DNA of 64,000 nt from Micromonospora sp. WMMD961. GTDB taxonomy: Bacteria > Actinomycetota > Actinomycetes > Mycobacteriales > Micromonosporaceae. Shown here in pieces: positions 43,735 through 52,697 of this stretch (the first letter of the stretch is position 1; every line of letters starts with the position of its first letter). The notes under the pieces are model-generated. The model saw only the letters and a program-made list of their open reading frames with translations. It did not search any database and had not been told where the DNA came from. The stretch is from the NCBI RefSeq assembly GCF_029626145.1, contig NZ_JARUBJ010000002.1, forward strand, positions 1,766,501 through 1,830,500. The letters run 5' to 3'. Position numbers and translations under genes: made by a program.

Positions 43735-43857
43735 CCCCACCCCACCCCACCCCACCCCACCCCACCCCACCCCACCCCACCCCCACCCCCGTTGCCTCGG
43801 TGATCATGAAGTTATTGCCACGACTCGCCGACGTCGATGGCGATAACTTCATGATCA
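43734..43857. repeat. (ACCCC)n tract plus GATC hairpin, GATCATG-type copy 2
   Basis: About ten ACCCC units (43734-43790), GTTGCCTCGG, then a hairpin 43801-43857 with arms TGATCATGAAGTTAT/ATAACTTCATGATCA. The right end supplies the stop codon of the YihY gene. Same design as 40690-40788; position 8 of the arm is a G-C pair there and an A-T pair here. Confidence 0.9.
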
Positions 43858-44712
43858 ACCCGACTGGGCGGGGGTGGCGGGGCGGGCGGCGCGGTTGGTG
43901 CGCCAGGTGGAGAGGGCCAGGGTGGCGGAGTAGCCGGCCAGGACGATCACGTGGAACAGGTAGAGCCAGAGGAGCACGGCCACGCCGGCACCGATCTCGT
44001 CGAAGCCGCCGAAAGGCACCCCCAGGTCCAGCGGAAGCGAGGCGAAGAGCACGAAGCCGTGCAGGAAGCCGGAGAGGTTCGCGGCGGTGAACGACCCGAC
44101 CCCGAGGGTGGAGAGCCAGTCCGGTGAGGCCGGCCCGACCACCCGGAACACCCACATCAGCACCGGCGTGAGCACCAGCCAGACCGCCAGGAACGACAGC
44201 ACCACGCCGAGCACACCCAACCAACCGCCCTGCCGTACGAGGCGGGTGGTGAGCGGAAGCGCCAGCAGGATGGAGAGCAGCAGTGCGGGGGCCGGCGCGA
44301 GCAGTGGCAGCAGCAGGAGCCGGCCCCGCCAGCCGACCAGGTGCTCGTCGGAGCGGGGCGCGGCAACCGACACGAATGCCCGGCGCAGACCCTCGCCGTA
44401 CAGCGAGGCCGGCAGCAGGGAGGCCAGCGCCAGCAGCGGGGTCAACTCCACTCCGGCGTTGACCAGCGCGTCCACCGCCCGGGGTGCGCCGATCGCGGTG
44501 GGCAGGGCCTCCACGGCGTGCGAGGTGAGCCGGCGGACCCGGTCGGCCCCGGCCACCAGCGCGGTGAGCCAGATCGCCAGCAGGGCGACCGGCACCACCG
44601 CGATCGCCCCGTAGAAGGTGATCGCGGCGGCGTGTAGCGACAGATCCCGCCCGCGCACCGGGCGGAACGCGGCGCTGGTGATCCGCTTCGTTCGCTGCCA
44701 TCCGTTGCCCAT
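43855..44712 (-). CDS. YihY/BrkB-family membrane protein
   Basis: Integral membrane protein of 285 residues with six predicted helices, family once called ribonuclease BN or virulence factor BrkB; actual function unknown. Motifs: SLHAAAITFYGAIAVVPVALLAIW near the start (family LAAALTFYALLSLFP) and FLHGFVLFASLPLDLGVPFGG. ATG 44712 is chosen over 44745 because GGGAAGGAGACGGCG directly precedes it. The stop codon lies in a GATC hairpin. Divergent from the GNAT gene. Confidence 0.88.
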   Translation of the reverse strand: MGNGWQRTKRITSAAFRPVRGRDLSLHAAAITFYGAIAVVPVALLAIWLTALVAGADRVRRLTSHAVEALPTAIGAPRAVDALVNAGVELTPLLALASLLPASLYGEGLRRAFVSVAAPRSDEHLVGWRGRLLLLPLLAPAPALLLSILLALPLTTRLVRQGGWLGVLGVVLSFLAVWLVLTPVLMWVFRVVGPASPDWLSTLGVGSFTAANLSGFLHGFVLFASLPLDLGVPFGGFDEIGAGVAVLLWLYLFHVIVLAGYSATLALSTWRTNRAARPATPAQSG

Positions 44713-44763
44713 CGCCGTCTCCTTCCCGGTCGTCGGGGTCGCCACTCCTTAAGATCGCCGGTC

Positions 44764-45315
44764 ATGACTGTTCTCACCACCGAACGCCTCATCCTGCGCG
44801 ATTGGACCGACGAGCCGGCCGATCTCGCCCGGATCTACGACATCTACTCCCGCCCGGAGATCACTCGCTGGCTGGCCGTGTCACCGGGCCTGCCAATGAC
44901 CGACCCGGCGCAGGCGGTCGAGCGGCTGCAGGTCTGGCGGGACCGGCGCGCCGCCGACGGCGGTCGGTACGGCACCTGGGCGATCGAGGTTCGCGACACC
45001 GGCCTGGTGGCGGGCACCGTGCTGCTCAAGCCGCTACCGGGCATCGACGAGGCGGTGCGGACCGGGGACATCGAGACGGGTTGGCACCTGCACCCGGACT
45101 CGTGGGGTCACGGGTACGCCACCGAAGCCGCTCGGGCGCTGCTGGCCCGGGAGTTCGCAGCCGGTACCCAGGAGATCTACGCCGTGGTGTCGCCGGGCAA
45201 CGAGCCGTCGATGGCGGTCTGCCGGCGACTCGGCATGACGCACGTGGGCCAGCGCACCGACTGGTACGGCGGCGAGTTGTTGGAGACCTTCGTCCGCGCG
45301 GCGCCGGGCGGCTGA
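44764..45315 (+). CDS. GNAT-family N-acetyltransferase (RimJ/RimL type)
   Basis: 183 residues. Acetyl-CoA acetyltransferase of the RimJ/L-like group: LTTERLILRDWTDEPADL at the start, GTWAIEVRDTGLVAGTV, the acetyl-CoA loop ETGWHLHPDSWGHGYATEAARALL and YAVVSPGNEPSMAVCRRLGM. Substrate unknown. TAAGAT lies 8 nt before the ATG with no Shine-Dalgarno, so a leaderless message is likely. Confidence 0.93.
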   Translation: MTVLTTERLILRDWTDEPADLARIYDIYSRPEITRWLAVSPGLPMTDPAQAVERLQVWRDRRAADGGRYGTWAIEVRDTGLVAGTVLLKPLPGIDEAVRTGDIETGWHLHPDSWGHGYATEAARALLAREFAAGTQEIYAVVSPGNEPSMAVCRRLGMTHVGQRTDWYGGELLETFVRAAPGG

Positions 45316-45554
45316 TCACTGTCCTCGAAGGTCGCAGGTCCGGATGCCAATCCGGCACCCCGGGCCTGCTCCCGCCGTGCGCACCCGGCCGCGCCGCGCC
45401 CCGCGCTGCGCGCCTCCGCACTCGCGGCCGATACGGCTCAACGTGCTGTCCGCCCTGCCGCCTGCCCTCCTCGCGGCCTCGCGGCCGGTGACGTCCAGCC
45501 GCCCGACGACGTGTGGCGCGTGCAAGACCGTAAATAGTCACGCTGGTCGAAGTG
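45316..45554. other. Non-coding region upstream of the glycosidase promoter
   Basis: No gene supported. The last 30 bases and the following leader are markedly richer in A+T than the rest of the window. Confidence 0.5.
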
Positions 45555-45583
45555 TTGACGCTCCCGTAGCACATCAGTAACCT
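45555..45583 (+). promoter_or_regulatory. Promoter of the large secreted glycosidase gene
   Basis: TTGACG (45555-45560), 17-bp spacer, TAACCT (45578-45583): a near-consensus housekeeping promoter. Transcription should start near 45590, giving a leader of about 150 nt. Confidence 0.7.
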
Positions 45584-45598
45584 CTGGGCAAAGCCATG

Positions 45599-45623
45599 CA
45601 AGATTTCGACAAAGTCGTGCTTG
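45599..45623 (+). promoter_or_regulatory. Possible operator in the glycosidase leader
   Basis: Imperfect dyad CAAG-ATTT-CGAC-AAA-GTCG-TG-CTTG about 10 bases after the expected transcript start. A sugar-responsive LacI-type repressor is one possibility; no regulator gene is adjacent. Confidence 0.35.
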
Positions 45624-45741
45624 TTTTCGTGCATCAGCTCGGAAGACCCGGCTTGACGTCTTCGCATGCCGCTGTACTGCCGCTCACCCCACCCGTGGTC
45701 ACCCCCGCCCGCGGCAACCGTCCCCCGACGACAGGACAGTC

Positions 45742-48700
45742 ATGAGACGAACGAATCTGTTCAGGATGGTGGCGGCCACAGCTGCCGCCGCGCTGGTCGC
45801 CACGGCCGGGGCGACCGCCGTCGCGATCCCGGCCGCCGCCCGCCCCGCCGAAGCTGCCCGCCCCGCCGACACGGCGGCCGCGCCGAGCAGCGACTTCGCC
45901 CCGGCTGCCACCAACCTCGCCCAGGGCCGGCCCACCCAGGAGAGCGGCCACGCCGACGTCTACGACTCGTCGAAGGTCGTCGACGGCAACGCGGGCAGCT
46001 ACTGGGAGAGCGTCAACAACGCGTTCCCGCAGTGGGTACAGGTCGACCTCGGCGCAGCGCAGAGCGTCAACCAGGTCGTGCTGAAGCTGCCGACGAACGG
46101 CTGGGCGACCCGGACGCAGACGTTGAGCGTGCGGGGCAGCACCAACGGTTCGTCCTTCACCGATCTGGTCGGGTCGCAGACGTACACCTTCAACCCGGCG
46201 AGCGGCAGCACTGTCACGATCAACTTCAGCGCGACCTCCACCCGCTACGTGCGGATCACCGTCACCGCGAACAGCGGCTGGCCGGCGGGGCAGCTCTCCG
46301 AGCTGGAGGTGTACGGCAGCGGAGGCACCACCCCGGACACCACCGCGCCGAGCGTCCCGGGCAGCCTCTCGTACACCCAGTCGGGCACCACCATCAGCCT
46401 CAACTGGGTCGCGTCGACCGACAACGCGGGCGGCAGCGGCATCGCCGGCTACGACGTCTACCGCAACGGCGCGTTCCTCCAGTCCGTCGGGAACGTGACC
46501 ACCTTCAACGACACCCAGCCGGTCACGGCGACGGTGTCGTACTACGTCCGGGCGCGCGACGCCGCCGGCAACCTGTCCGGTAACAGCAACACGGTCACCC
46601 GCACGGGCAGTGGCGACACCACCGCGCCGAGCGTCCCGGGGACGCTGTCGCAGAGCACGTCGGGCAGCACGATCACGCTGAACTGGGGTGCCTCCACCGA
46701 CTCCGGTGGCAGTGGCCTGGCCGGCTACAACGTCTACCGGGGTGGCAACCTGATCGCGACGCTGGGCACCGTCCTCACCTACCAGGACACCCAGCCGGCG
46801 ACGGCCACCGTCTCCTACTACGTCCGGGCCCGTGACGGCGCCGGCAACCTGTCCGGCAACAGCAACACCGTCACCCGGACCGGCAGCAACCCGCCTGCCT
46901 GCACCAACGTGGCGCAGGGCAAGAGCATGACAGCGAGCGGCTCCACCTTCAGCTTCACCCCGGACAAGGCGAACGACGGGCAGCTCGGCACCTACTGGGA
47001 GGGCGCGGCGAGCTACCCGCAGAACCTGACAGTGGCGCTGGGCGCGAACCACTCGATCTCCGGTGTCACCGTCAAGCTCAACCCGGACTCGGCCTGGGGT
47101 ACGCGTACCCAGACCATCCAGGTCCTCGGCCGCGACCAGGCGTCGTCGTCGTACACCAGTCTGGTGTCGGCGGCGGCCTACCAGTTCGTGCAGGGCACCA
47201 ACGTGGTGACCATCCCGGTCAGCGCGACCACCGCGGACGTGCAGTTGCGGTTCACCGGCAACACCGGCGCACCGTCCGGGCAGGTCGCGGAGCTTGAGGT
47301 GTGCGGTACGCCGGCACCCAACCCGGACCTGGTGGTCAGCTCGCTGAGCTGGTCGCCGTCGTCGCCCAGCGAGGTCAGCCAGGTGACCTTGTCGGCGGTG
47401 GTGCAGAACATCGGATCCGCCGCCGCGGCGGCCACCACAGTCAACTTCAGCCTGGCCGGCGCGGTCGTGGGCAGCGCCACTGTGGGCGCGCTCGCCGCGG
47501 GCGCCTCGACCACCGTGTCGTTCAACGCCGGTACGCGGCCGATGGGCAGTTACGCCGTCTCGGCGGTGGTCGACCCGACGAACACGATCGTCGAGCAGAA
47601 CAACGGCAACAACAGCCTCACCGCACCGTCGCCCCTTGTCGTGGCGCAGGCCCCGGGCCCGGACCTCCAGGTGCTCAGCATCGCCTCCAACCCGCCGAAC
47701 CCGGCGGTCGGGGCGTCCGTCACCTTCACCGTGGCGGTCCGCAACCGGGGTACCACCGCGACCGGCGCGACGACAGTCACCCGGTTGGTGGCGGGCAGCA
47801 CCACCCTCAACACCAACACCGCCTCGATCGCGGCCGGCGCGACGGTCACCGTGGCCGTCAGCGGCAGTTGGACCGCCACCAGCGGCGGTGCCACCCTCAC
47901 CGCCACCGCTGACGCCACCAACGTGGTCGCCGAGACCAACGAGACCAACAACGCGTTCAGCCAGTCGATAGTGGTCGGGCGCGGGGCAGCCGTCCCATAC
48001 ACCTCCTACGAGGCGGAGGCCGGTCGTTACCAGGGCACGCTGCTGGAGGCCGACCCGCTGCGCACCTTCGGCCACACCAACTTCGCCAGCGAGTCCTCGG
48101 GCCGCAAGTCGGTACGGCTCACCAGCACCGGCCAGTTCGTGGAGTTCACCTCGGCCAACCAGGCCAACTCCATAGTGGTGCGCAACTCCATCCCGGACGC
48201 TCCCGGCGGTGGCGGCATCGAGGCGACCATCAGCCTCTACGTCAACGACGTCTTCTCCCGGAAGTTGACCCTGTCGTCGAAGCACAGCTGGCTCTACGGC
48301 AACACCGACGGGCCGGAGGCGCTGACCAACACCCCGCAGGCCGACGCCCGGCGGCTCTTCGACGAGTCGAACGCGCTGCTGGCGCAGTCGTACCCGGCCG
48401 GCACCCGCTTCAAGTTGCAGCGCGACTCGGGTGACACCGCCTCGTTCTACGTCATCGACATGATCGACCTGGAGCAGGTGGCACCGCCCGCGAGCCAGCC
48501 GGCCGGCTGCACCTCGATCACCGCGTACGGTGCGGTCCCGAACGACGGGCTCGACGACACCGCCGCCATCCAGCGGGCGGTGACCGACGACCAGAACGGC
48601 GTCATCGGCTGCGTGTGGATTCCCGCCGGGCAGTGGCGGCAGGAGCAGAAGATCCTGACCGACGACCCGCTGAACCGGGGTACGCACAACCAGGTCGGCA

Positions 48701-49725
48701 TCAGCAACGTCACCATCCGGGGCGCCGGCATGTGGCACTCGCAGCTGTACACGCTGACCGAGCCGCAGAACGTGGTGGGCGGCATCAACCACCCGCACGA
48801 GGGCAACTTCGGCTTCGACATCGACAAGAACACCCAGATCTCCGACATCGCCATCTTCGGCTCGGGCCGGATTCGTGGTGGTGACGGCAACGCCGAGGGT
48901 GGCGTGGGCCTGAACGGTCGCTTCGGCACCGGCACCAAGATCAGCAACGTGTGGATCGAGCACGCCAACGTGGGTGTCTGGGTCGGCCGGGACTACGACA
49001 ACATCCCCGACCTGTGGGGGCCGGCCGACGGGCTGGAGTTCAGCGGTATGCGGATCCGCAACACGTACGCCGACGGCATCAACTTCAGCAACGGCACGCG
49101 CAACTCGCGGGTGTTCAACTCGTCGTTCCGCACCACGGGCGACGACGCGCTCGCCGTCTGGGCCAACCCGTACGTGAAGGACCGCAACGTCGACATCGCC
49201 CACGACAACCACTTCGTCAACAACACCATCCAGTTGCCCTGGCGGGCGAACGGCATCGCCATCTACGGCGGCTACGACAACTCGATCGAGAACAACCTGA
49301 TCTACGACACCGCGAACTACCCGGGCATCATGCTGGCGACCGACCACGACCCGCTGCCGTTCTCCGGCACGACGCTGATCGCCAACAACGGGCTCTACCG
49401 CACCGGCGGCGCATTCTGGAACGAGGACCAGGAGTTCGGTGCCATCACCCTCTTCCCCTCCACCCGGGACATCGTCGGGGTCACCATCCGTGACACCGAC
49501 ATCATCGATTCGACGTACGACGGCATCCAGTTCAAGAACGGTGGCGGCAACATGCCGAACGTCGCCATCACCAACGTGCGGATCGACAAGTCCAACAACG
49601 GCGCCGGCATCCTCGCGATGAGCGGCGCCCGCGGCAACGCCAACCTGACGAACGTGACCATCACCAACTCGGCCGACGGCAACATCGTCATCCAGCCGGG
49701 CTCACAGTTCGTCATCACCCCCTGA
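45742..49725 (+). CDS. Large secreted multidomain beta-helix glycosidase, probably GH87 alpha-1,3-glucanase
   Basis: Secreted protein of 1327 residues. Signal peptide (about 1-36); discoidin/F5-8C domain (about 55-192); two fibronectin III domains (200-290, 292-383), each starting DTTAPSVPG; second discoidin-like domain (387-525); two CARDB-type repeats (528-635, 639-745); CBM35-like domain starting YEAEAGRYQG (754); then a right-handed beta-helix catalytic region (about 923-1327) starting ITAYGAVPNDGLDDTAAIQ and carrying SFRTTGDDALAVW. The arrangement fits mycodextranase/alpha-1,3-glucanase (GH87), which degrades fungal wall glucan or dental-type glucan. Other beta-helix families are possible. 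AGGA precedes the ATG; strong terminator follows. Confidence 0.87.
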   Translation: MRRTNLFRMVAATAAAALVATAGATAVAIPAAARPAEAARPADTAAAPSSDFAPAATNLAQGRPTQESGHADVYDSSKVVDGNAGSYWESVNNAFPQWVQVDLGAAQSVNQVVLKLPTNGWATRTQTLSVRGSTNGSSFTDLVGSQTYTFNPASGSTVTINFSATSTRYVRITVTANSGWPAGQLSELEVYGSGGTTPDTTAPSVPGSLSYTQSGTTISLNWVASTDNAGGSGIAGYDVYRNGAFLQSVGNVTTFNDTQPVTATVSYYVRARDAAGNLSGNSNTVTRTGSGDTTAPSVPGTLSQSTSGSTITLNWGASTDSGGSGLAGYNVYRGGNLIATLGTVLTYQDTQPATATVSYYVRARDGAGNLSGNSNTVTRTGSNPPACTNVAQGKSMTASGSTFSFTPDKANDGQLGTYWEGAASYPQNLTVALGANHSISGVTVKLNPDSAWGTRTQTIQVLGRDQASSSYTSLVSAAAYQFVQGTNVVTIPVSATTADVQLRFTGNTGAPSGQVAELEVCGTPAPNPDLVVSSLSWSPSSPSEVSQVTLSAVVQNIGSAAAAATTVNFSLAGAVVGSATVGALAAGASTTVSFNAGTRPMGSYAVSAVVDPTNTIVEQNNGNNSLTAPSPLVVAQAPGPDLQVLSIASNPPNPAVGASVTFTVAVRNRGTTATGATTVTRLVAGSTTLNTNTASIAAGATVTVAVSGSWTATSGGATLTATADATNVVAETNETNNAFSQSIVVGRGAAVPYTSYEAEAGRYQGTLLEADPLRTFGHTNFASESSGRKSVRLTSTGQFVEFTSANQANSIVVRNSIPDAPGGGGIEATISLYVNDVFSRKLTLSSKHSWLYGNTDGPEALTNTPQADARRLFDESNALLAQSYPAGTRFKLQRDSGDTASFYVIDMIDLEQVAPPASQPAGCTSITAYGAVPNDGLDDTAAIQRAVTDDQNGVIGCVWIPAGQWRQEQKILTDDPLNRGTHNQVGISNVTIRGAGMWHSQLYTLTEPQNVVGGINHPHEGNFGFDIDKNTQISDIAIFGSGRIRGGDGNAEGGVGLNGRFGTGTKISNVWIEHANVGVWVGRDYDNIPDLWGPADGLEFSGMRIRNTYADGINFSNGTRNSRVFNSSFRTTGDDALAVWANPYVKDRNVDIAHDNHFVNNTIQLPWRANGIAIYGGYDNSIENNLIYDTANYPGIMLATDHDPLPFSGTTLIANNGLYRTGGAFWNEDQEFGAITLFPSTRDIVGVTIRDTDIIDSTYDGIQFKNGGGNMPNVAITNVRIDKSNNGAGILAMSGARGNANLTNVTITNSADGNIVIQPGSQFVITP

Positions 49726-49742
49726 TCGACATTTGTTAAGTG

Positions 49743-49779
49743 ACGTCGGGGTGTCCGCATGGTGCGGACACCCCGACGT
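49743..49779 (+). terminator. Strong terminator after the glycosidase
   Basis: Perfect 17-bp stem ACGTCGGGGTGTCCGCA with loop TGG and the exact complement. No U-tract. It ends 54 nt after the stop codon. Confidence 0.88.
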
Positions 49780-49815
49780 TCGTCGTGGCAGGGGTCAACG
49801 CCAGCTCGTTCACCG

Positions 49816-49865
49816 AGATCTTGGAAGAATCCGGCCCCTGGAGGGGCGATTTCCTTCCAAGATCT
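49816..49865. repeat. GATC hairpin element, AGATCTTGGA-type copy 1
   Basis: 50-nt inverted repeat with outer arms AGATCTTGGAAG/CTTCCAAGATCT and inner GCCCC/GGGGC around TGGA. Same outer arms as the element at 58261-58317 for the first ten bases. Confidence 0.8.
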
Positions 49866-49879
49866 GCACGAACCACTCG

Positions 49880-50569
49880 CGCGGTCTTCCGTGCGATTGG
49901 CGGGAGTCACTGTTCTGCGAGTTCGATGCCCTCCTCACCCCGGGAGCTCTGGCCGGCGCTCTGCGCGATGGCTCGCTGGCATGGAGACGAGTACGTCGAG
50001 CTGCTGGCCCTTGAGCCGGATTGCGATACGTACTGCCTGTCGACGCCGGCAACGTCCTCGCGATCCGCGAGGAGGCGACCGGCATCGCGGAGCGGCAGTG
50101 CTTCCAGTGCTCGCTCGGCCAGGTGAAGACGGCCTGGACCGCCAAGAACCAGGCGCCAAGGACGCCACCACCACGTACACCTATGGCAAGGCCGACGGGA
50201 ACCAGCCCCGGCCGGCGCCGCGATCGCGGCCGCCGAGCGGTTGTACGAGCTGACCGGCGAGACGAAGTCCGTCACCTCCCTCCAGAACGGTGACCAGCAG
50301 ACCCTGTCGTGGACGTACGACGGCCAGGTCGAGCGGATCGTCGGCGAGGGCACCAAGGGCCGGAGCTCGTACGTCGGCCCGGCCAACACGTGCGTCGACC
50401 TCAGTCGTGGGTTGGCCGTCCCGAACCAGCCTTTGCAGTTGTACGGGTGCAATGGGTCACCCGCGCAGCGGTGGGGCTTTGCCGCCACGCCGAACCTGAG
50501 CAACCCGAACCTGGGCACGCTGTCCCCAACCCCCTTGTCGACCGATCAGTGGCAGAAGTGCTGCTGGTA
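49880..50569 (+). pseudogene. Decayed RHS-repeat / ricin-type lectin gene remnants
   Basis: Several frames in turn give protein-like text: MARWHGDEYVELLALEPDCDTY, then VDAGNVLAIREEATGIAERQ and QCSLGQVKTAWTA one frame over (from about 50030), then DATTTYTYGKADGN (RHS-like, third frame, near 50162), then AAERLYELTGETKSVTSLQN and LSWTYDGQVERI running into TCVDLSRGLAVPNQPLQLYG and CNGSPAQRWGF, a ricin-B QxW motif. The last frame is open to 50569 without a plausible start. I read this as leftovers of an RHS toxin-type or secreted lectin protein and a neighbour (possibly an immunity gene), broken by deletions. The link of the first two pieces to RHS is uncertain. Confidence 0.6.
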
Positions 50570-50670
50570 GAGGTGGCAAACAGGTCGGACTGGGTGTGCG
50601 ATGACGCGCAACTGGGGCTGCGGTGGCTAGGCTGAGCTGAGCAGAATGTCCCGCTGAGGGGGTGAGCCGG

Positions 50671-51303
50671 ATGGCCCAGGCCGCGTTCGCGCCGGAGCCG
50701 GCGCCGCAGCACACCGAGCCGTCGTTCGACGTGCTGCGGTGGCACGACGAACCCTGGACTGCGCAGCTCGCCCTCGACCTGTTGCCGGAGACCAACGGCC
50801 CCAAGGTTGAGGTCCTGAGCGGAAGCGTGATCGTGACACCACACGCGGGAATCGATCATCAGTCGGTCGAGCGGGAGTTGCCGTACGTGCTGCACCGCGC
50901 TGCGCGGAAGGCCGGATTCTGGGTCTATCCGGAGATCAACGTCATCTCCGGAGAGGATCTCTTCATTCCGGACATCGCTGTGCTGCGTAAATCCGGGGGT
51001 GGCCGCACGACGGTCCCCATCGCCGAGGCGGTGTTGTTGGGGGAGATCGTCTCGCCAGTTAATCGGCGCAAAGACGTGATCGACAGACCTCGGGAGTACG
51101 CCGCCGTCGGGGTGCCGTTCTTCCTCCGGGTGGACCTGCGTAACCGGGTGCCGACCATGGCCCTGTTCGAGCTGTCCGACGGCGAGTACCGGCCGTTGGC
51201 CGCCGCTGCGGCAGGGAGCACCTTCGCGATGCGGGAGCCGTTCGAGTTCTCCATTGATCCGGCCGAGTTGCTGGACGAGGAGGAGCCGGCCGAGGAGGGC
51301 TGA
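50671..51303 (+). CDS. Uma2-family (DUF820) putative nuclease, second copy
   Basis: 210 residues. PD-(D/E)xK fold candidate with VEVLSGSVIVTPHAG, then DLFIPDIAVLRKSG (candidate Asp), EAVLLGEIVSPVNRRKDVIDRPREYAAVGV (candidate Glu and Lys) and VPFFLRVDL. It differs from the member at 8738 by an N-terminal extension and an acidic C-terminus DEEEPAEEG. ATG 50671 is chosen because GAGGGGG lies 9 bases upstream; GTG 50662 is the alternative. Function unknown. It sits between the decayed RHS region and dxr. Confidence 0.86.
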   Translation: MAQAAFAPEPAPQHTEPSFDVLRWHDEPWTAQLALDLLPETNGPKVEVLSGSVIVTPHAGIDHQSVERELPYVLHRAARKAGFWVYPEINVISGEDLFIPDIAVLRKSGGGRTTVPIAEAVLLGEIVSPVNRRKDVIDRPREYAAVGVPFFLRVDLRNRVPTMALFELSDGEYRPLAAAAAGSTFAMREPFEFSIDPAELLDEEEPAEEG

Positions 51304-51308
51304 GCCGC

Positions 51309-51392
51309 CCCTTGATCGACACAAGGTCGGCGAGGTGGGGGTGTCGGGTAGCGGGGTTACGGCTAGATCGGCGATGTGGTGTTGATCAAGGG
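51309..51392. repeat. GATC hairpin element, TTGATC-type copy 1
   Basis: Ends CCCTTGATC (51309-51317) and GATCAAGGG (51384-51392), with ACAC/GTGT and further partial pairs inside, and an internal GAGGTGGGGGTGTCGG. The same layout and the GTGGGGGT core occur at 59305-59382. Confidence 0.78.
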
Positions 51393-51485
51393 TGGGCGCG
51401 AGGGCGGGCGCAGCGGGGCGGGACGGCGCGGGGGAGGGCTGAGGCTCCCAGCGGGCTTGCAGTGACGGTGGGGAAGAATGGGCTC

Positions 51486-52697
51486 GTGACTTCACCCCGC
51501 GATCTTGTTCTGCTCGGGTCCACAGGTTCGATCGGTACGCAGGCCATCGACATCGTCCGGCGTAACCCGGACCGGTTCCGGGTGGTCGCCGTGGGCGCGG
51601 GTGGTGGCAACGTCGAGCTGCTCGCCGCGCAGGCCCTGGAGCTGGGCGTCGACGCGGTCGGGGTGGCTCGGGCGTCCGCCGCGCAGGATCTCCAGCTCGC
51701 GTTCTACGCGGAGGCGAGTCGGCGTGGGTGGGCCACCGGTGACTTCAAGCTTCCCAAGATCGTGGCCGGGCCGGACGCGATGGCCGAGCTGGCCCAGTGG
51801 CCGTGCGACATCGTGCTCAACGGGGTGGTCGGCTCGCTGGGCCTCGCTCCTACGCTGGCCGCGCTGGGTGCTGGTCGTACCCTCGCGCTTGCCAACAAGG
51901 AGTCGCTCGTGGCCGGCGGCCCGCTGGTCAAGGCCGCGGTGACGCGGCCGGGGCAGATCGTGCCGGTCGACTCGGAGCATTCGGCGCTGGCCCAGTGTCT
52001 GCGCTCCGGTACGCGCGGTGAGGTGCGCCGGCTGATCGTGACGGCCAGCGGCGGTCCGTTCCGGGGCCGGCGACGCGACGAGTTGACGCAGGTCACACCT
52101 GAGCAGGCGCTCGCGCACCCCACCTGGAACATGGGGCCGGTCGTCACGATCAACTCAGCGACCATGGTCAACAAGGCTCTTGAGGTGATCGAGGCGCACG
52201 AGCTGTTCGACGTGCCGTATGCCGACATCACCGTGATGGTGCACCCGCAGTCGGTGATCCACTCGATGGTCGAGTTCGTCGACGGGTCGACGATCGCCCA
52301 GGCCAGCCCACCGGACATGCGGCTGCCGATCGCGCTCGGCATCGGCTGGCCGGACCGGGTGCCGGAGGCCGCCACCGCCGTCGACTGGACGGCCGCGCAC
52401 ACCTGGGAGTTCGCGCCGCTCGACGACGAGGCGTTCCCGGCCGTCGCGCTGGCCAAGGCCGCCGGCGAGGCCGGACGCAGCCGCCCGGCGATCTACAACG
52501 CGGCGAACGAGGAGTGCGTCGAGGCGTTCGTGGCGGGCCGGCTGCCGTTCCTCGGCATCGTCGACACCCTCGAACGCGTGTTGGAGGAGGCTCCGGACTT
52601 CGGCGAACCAGGTACCGTCGAGGACGTGCTCGCGGCCGAGTCGTGGGCACGCGCGCACGCGCAGGAGATCATCGCGGGTTCGGTGGAAGGAGCTTGA
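51486..52697 (+). CDS. dxr: 1-deoxy-D-xylulose 5-phosphate reductoisomerase
   Basis: Second enzyme of the MEP isoprenoid pathway: makes 2-C-methyl-D-erythritol 4-phosphate with NADPH. 403 residues. NADPH loop VLLGSTGSIGTQAIDIV at the start, LANKESLVAGG, VDSEHSALAQCL, the metal/substrate region ASGGPFRG and HPTWNMG, and NAANEECVEAFVAGRLPF. GTG 51486 gives the usual N-terminus, with AAGAAT 6 nt upstream and no Shine-Dalgarno. Ends in TGATG shared with the next gene. MEP genes dxr and ispG flank the protease, as in mycobacteria. Confidence 0.96.
   Translation: MTSPRDLVLLGSTGSIGTQAIDIVRRNPDRFRVVAVGAGGGNVELLAAQALELGVDAVGVARASAAQDLQLAFYAEASRRGWATGDFKLPKIVAGPDAMAELAQWPCDIVLNGVVGSLGLAPTLAALGAGRTLALANKESLVAGGPLVKAAVTRPGQIVPVDSEHSALAQCLRSGTRGEVRRLIVTASGGPFRGRRRDELTQVTPEQALAHPTWNMGPVVTINSATMVNKALEVIEAHELFDVPYADITVMVHPQSVIHSMVEFVDGSTIAQASPPDMRLPIALGIGWPDRVPEAATAVDWTAAHTWEFAPLDDEAFPAVALAKAAGEAGRSRPAIYNAANEECVEAFVAGRLPFLGIVDTLERVLEEAPDFGEPGTVEDVLAAESWARAHAQEIIAGSVEGA

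Noticed and set aside
45634..49347. 1237-codon open frame antisense to the glycosidase gene
   Set aside because: It mirrors the coding frame in very GC-rich DNA; composition (Val/Asp/Arg/Gly runs) and lack of any domain show it is a shadow.
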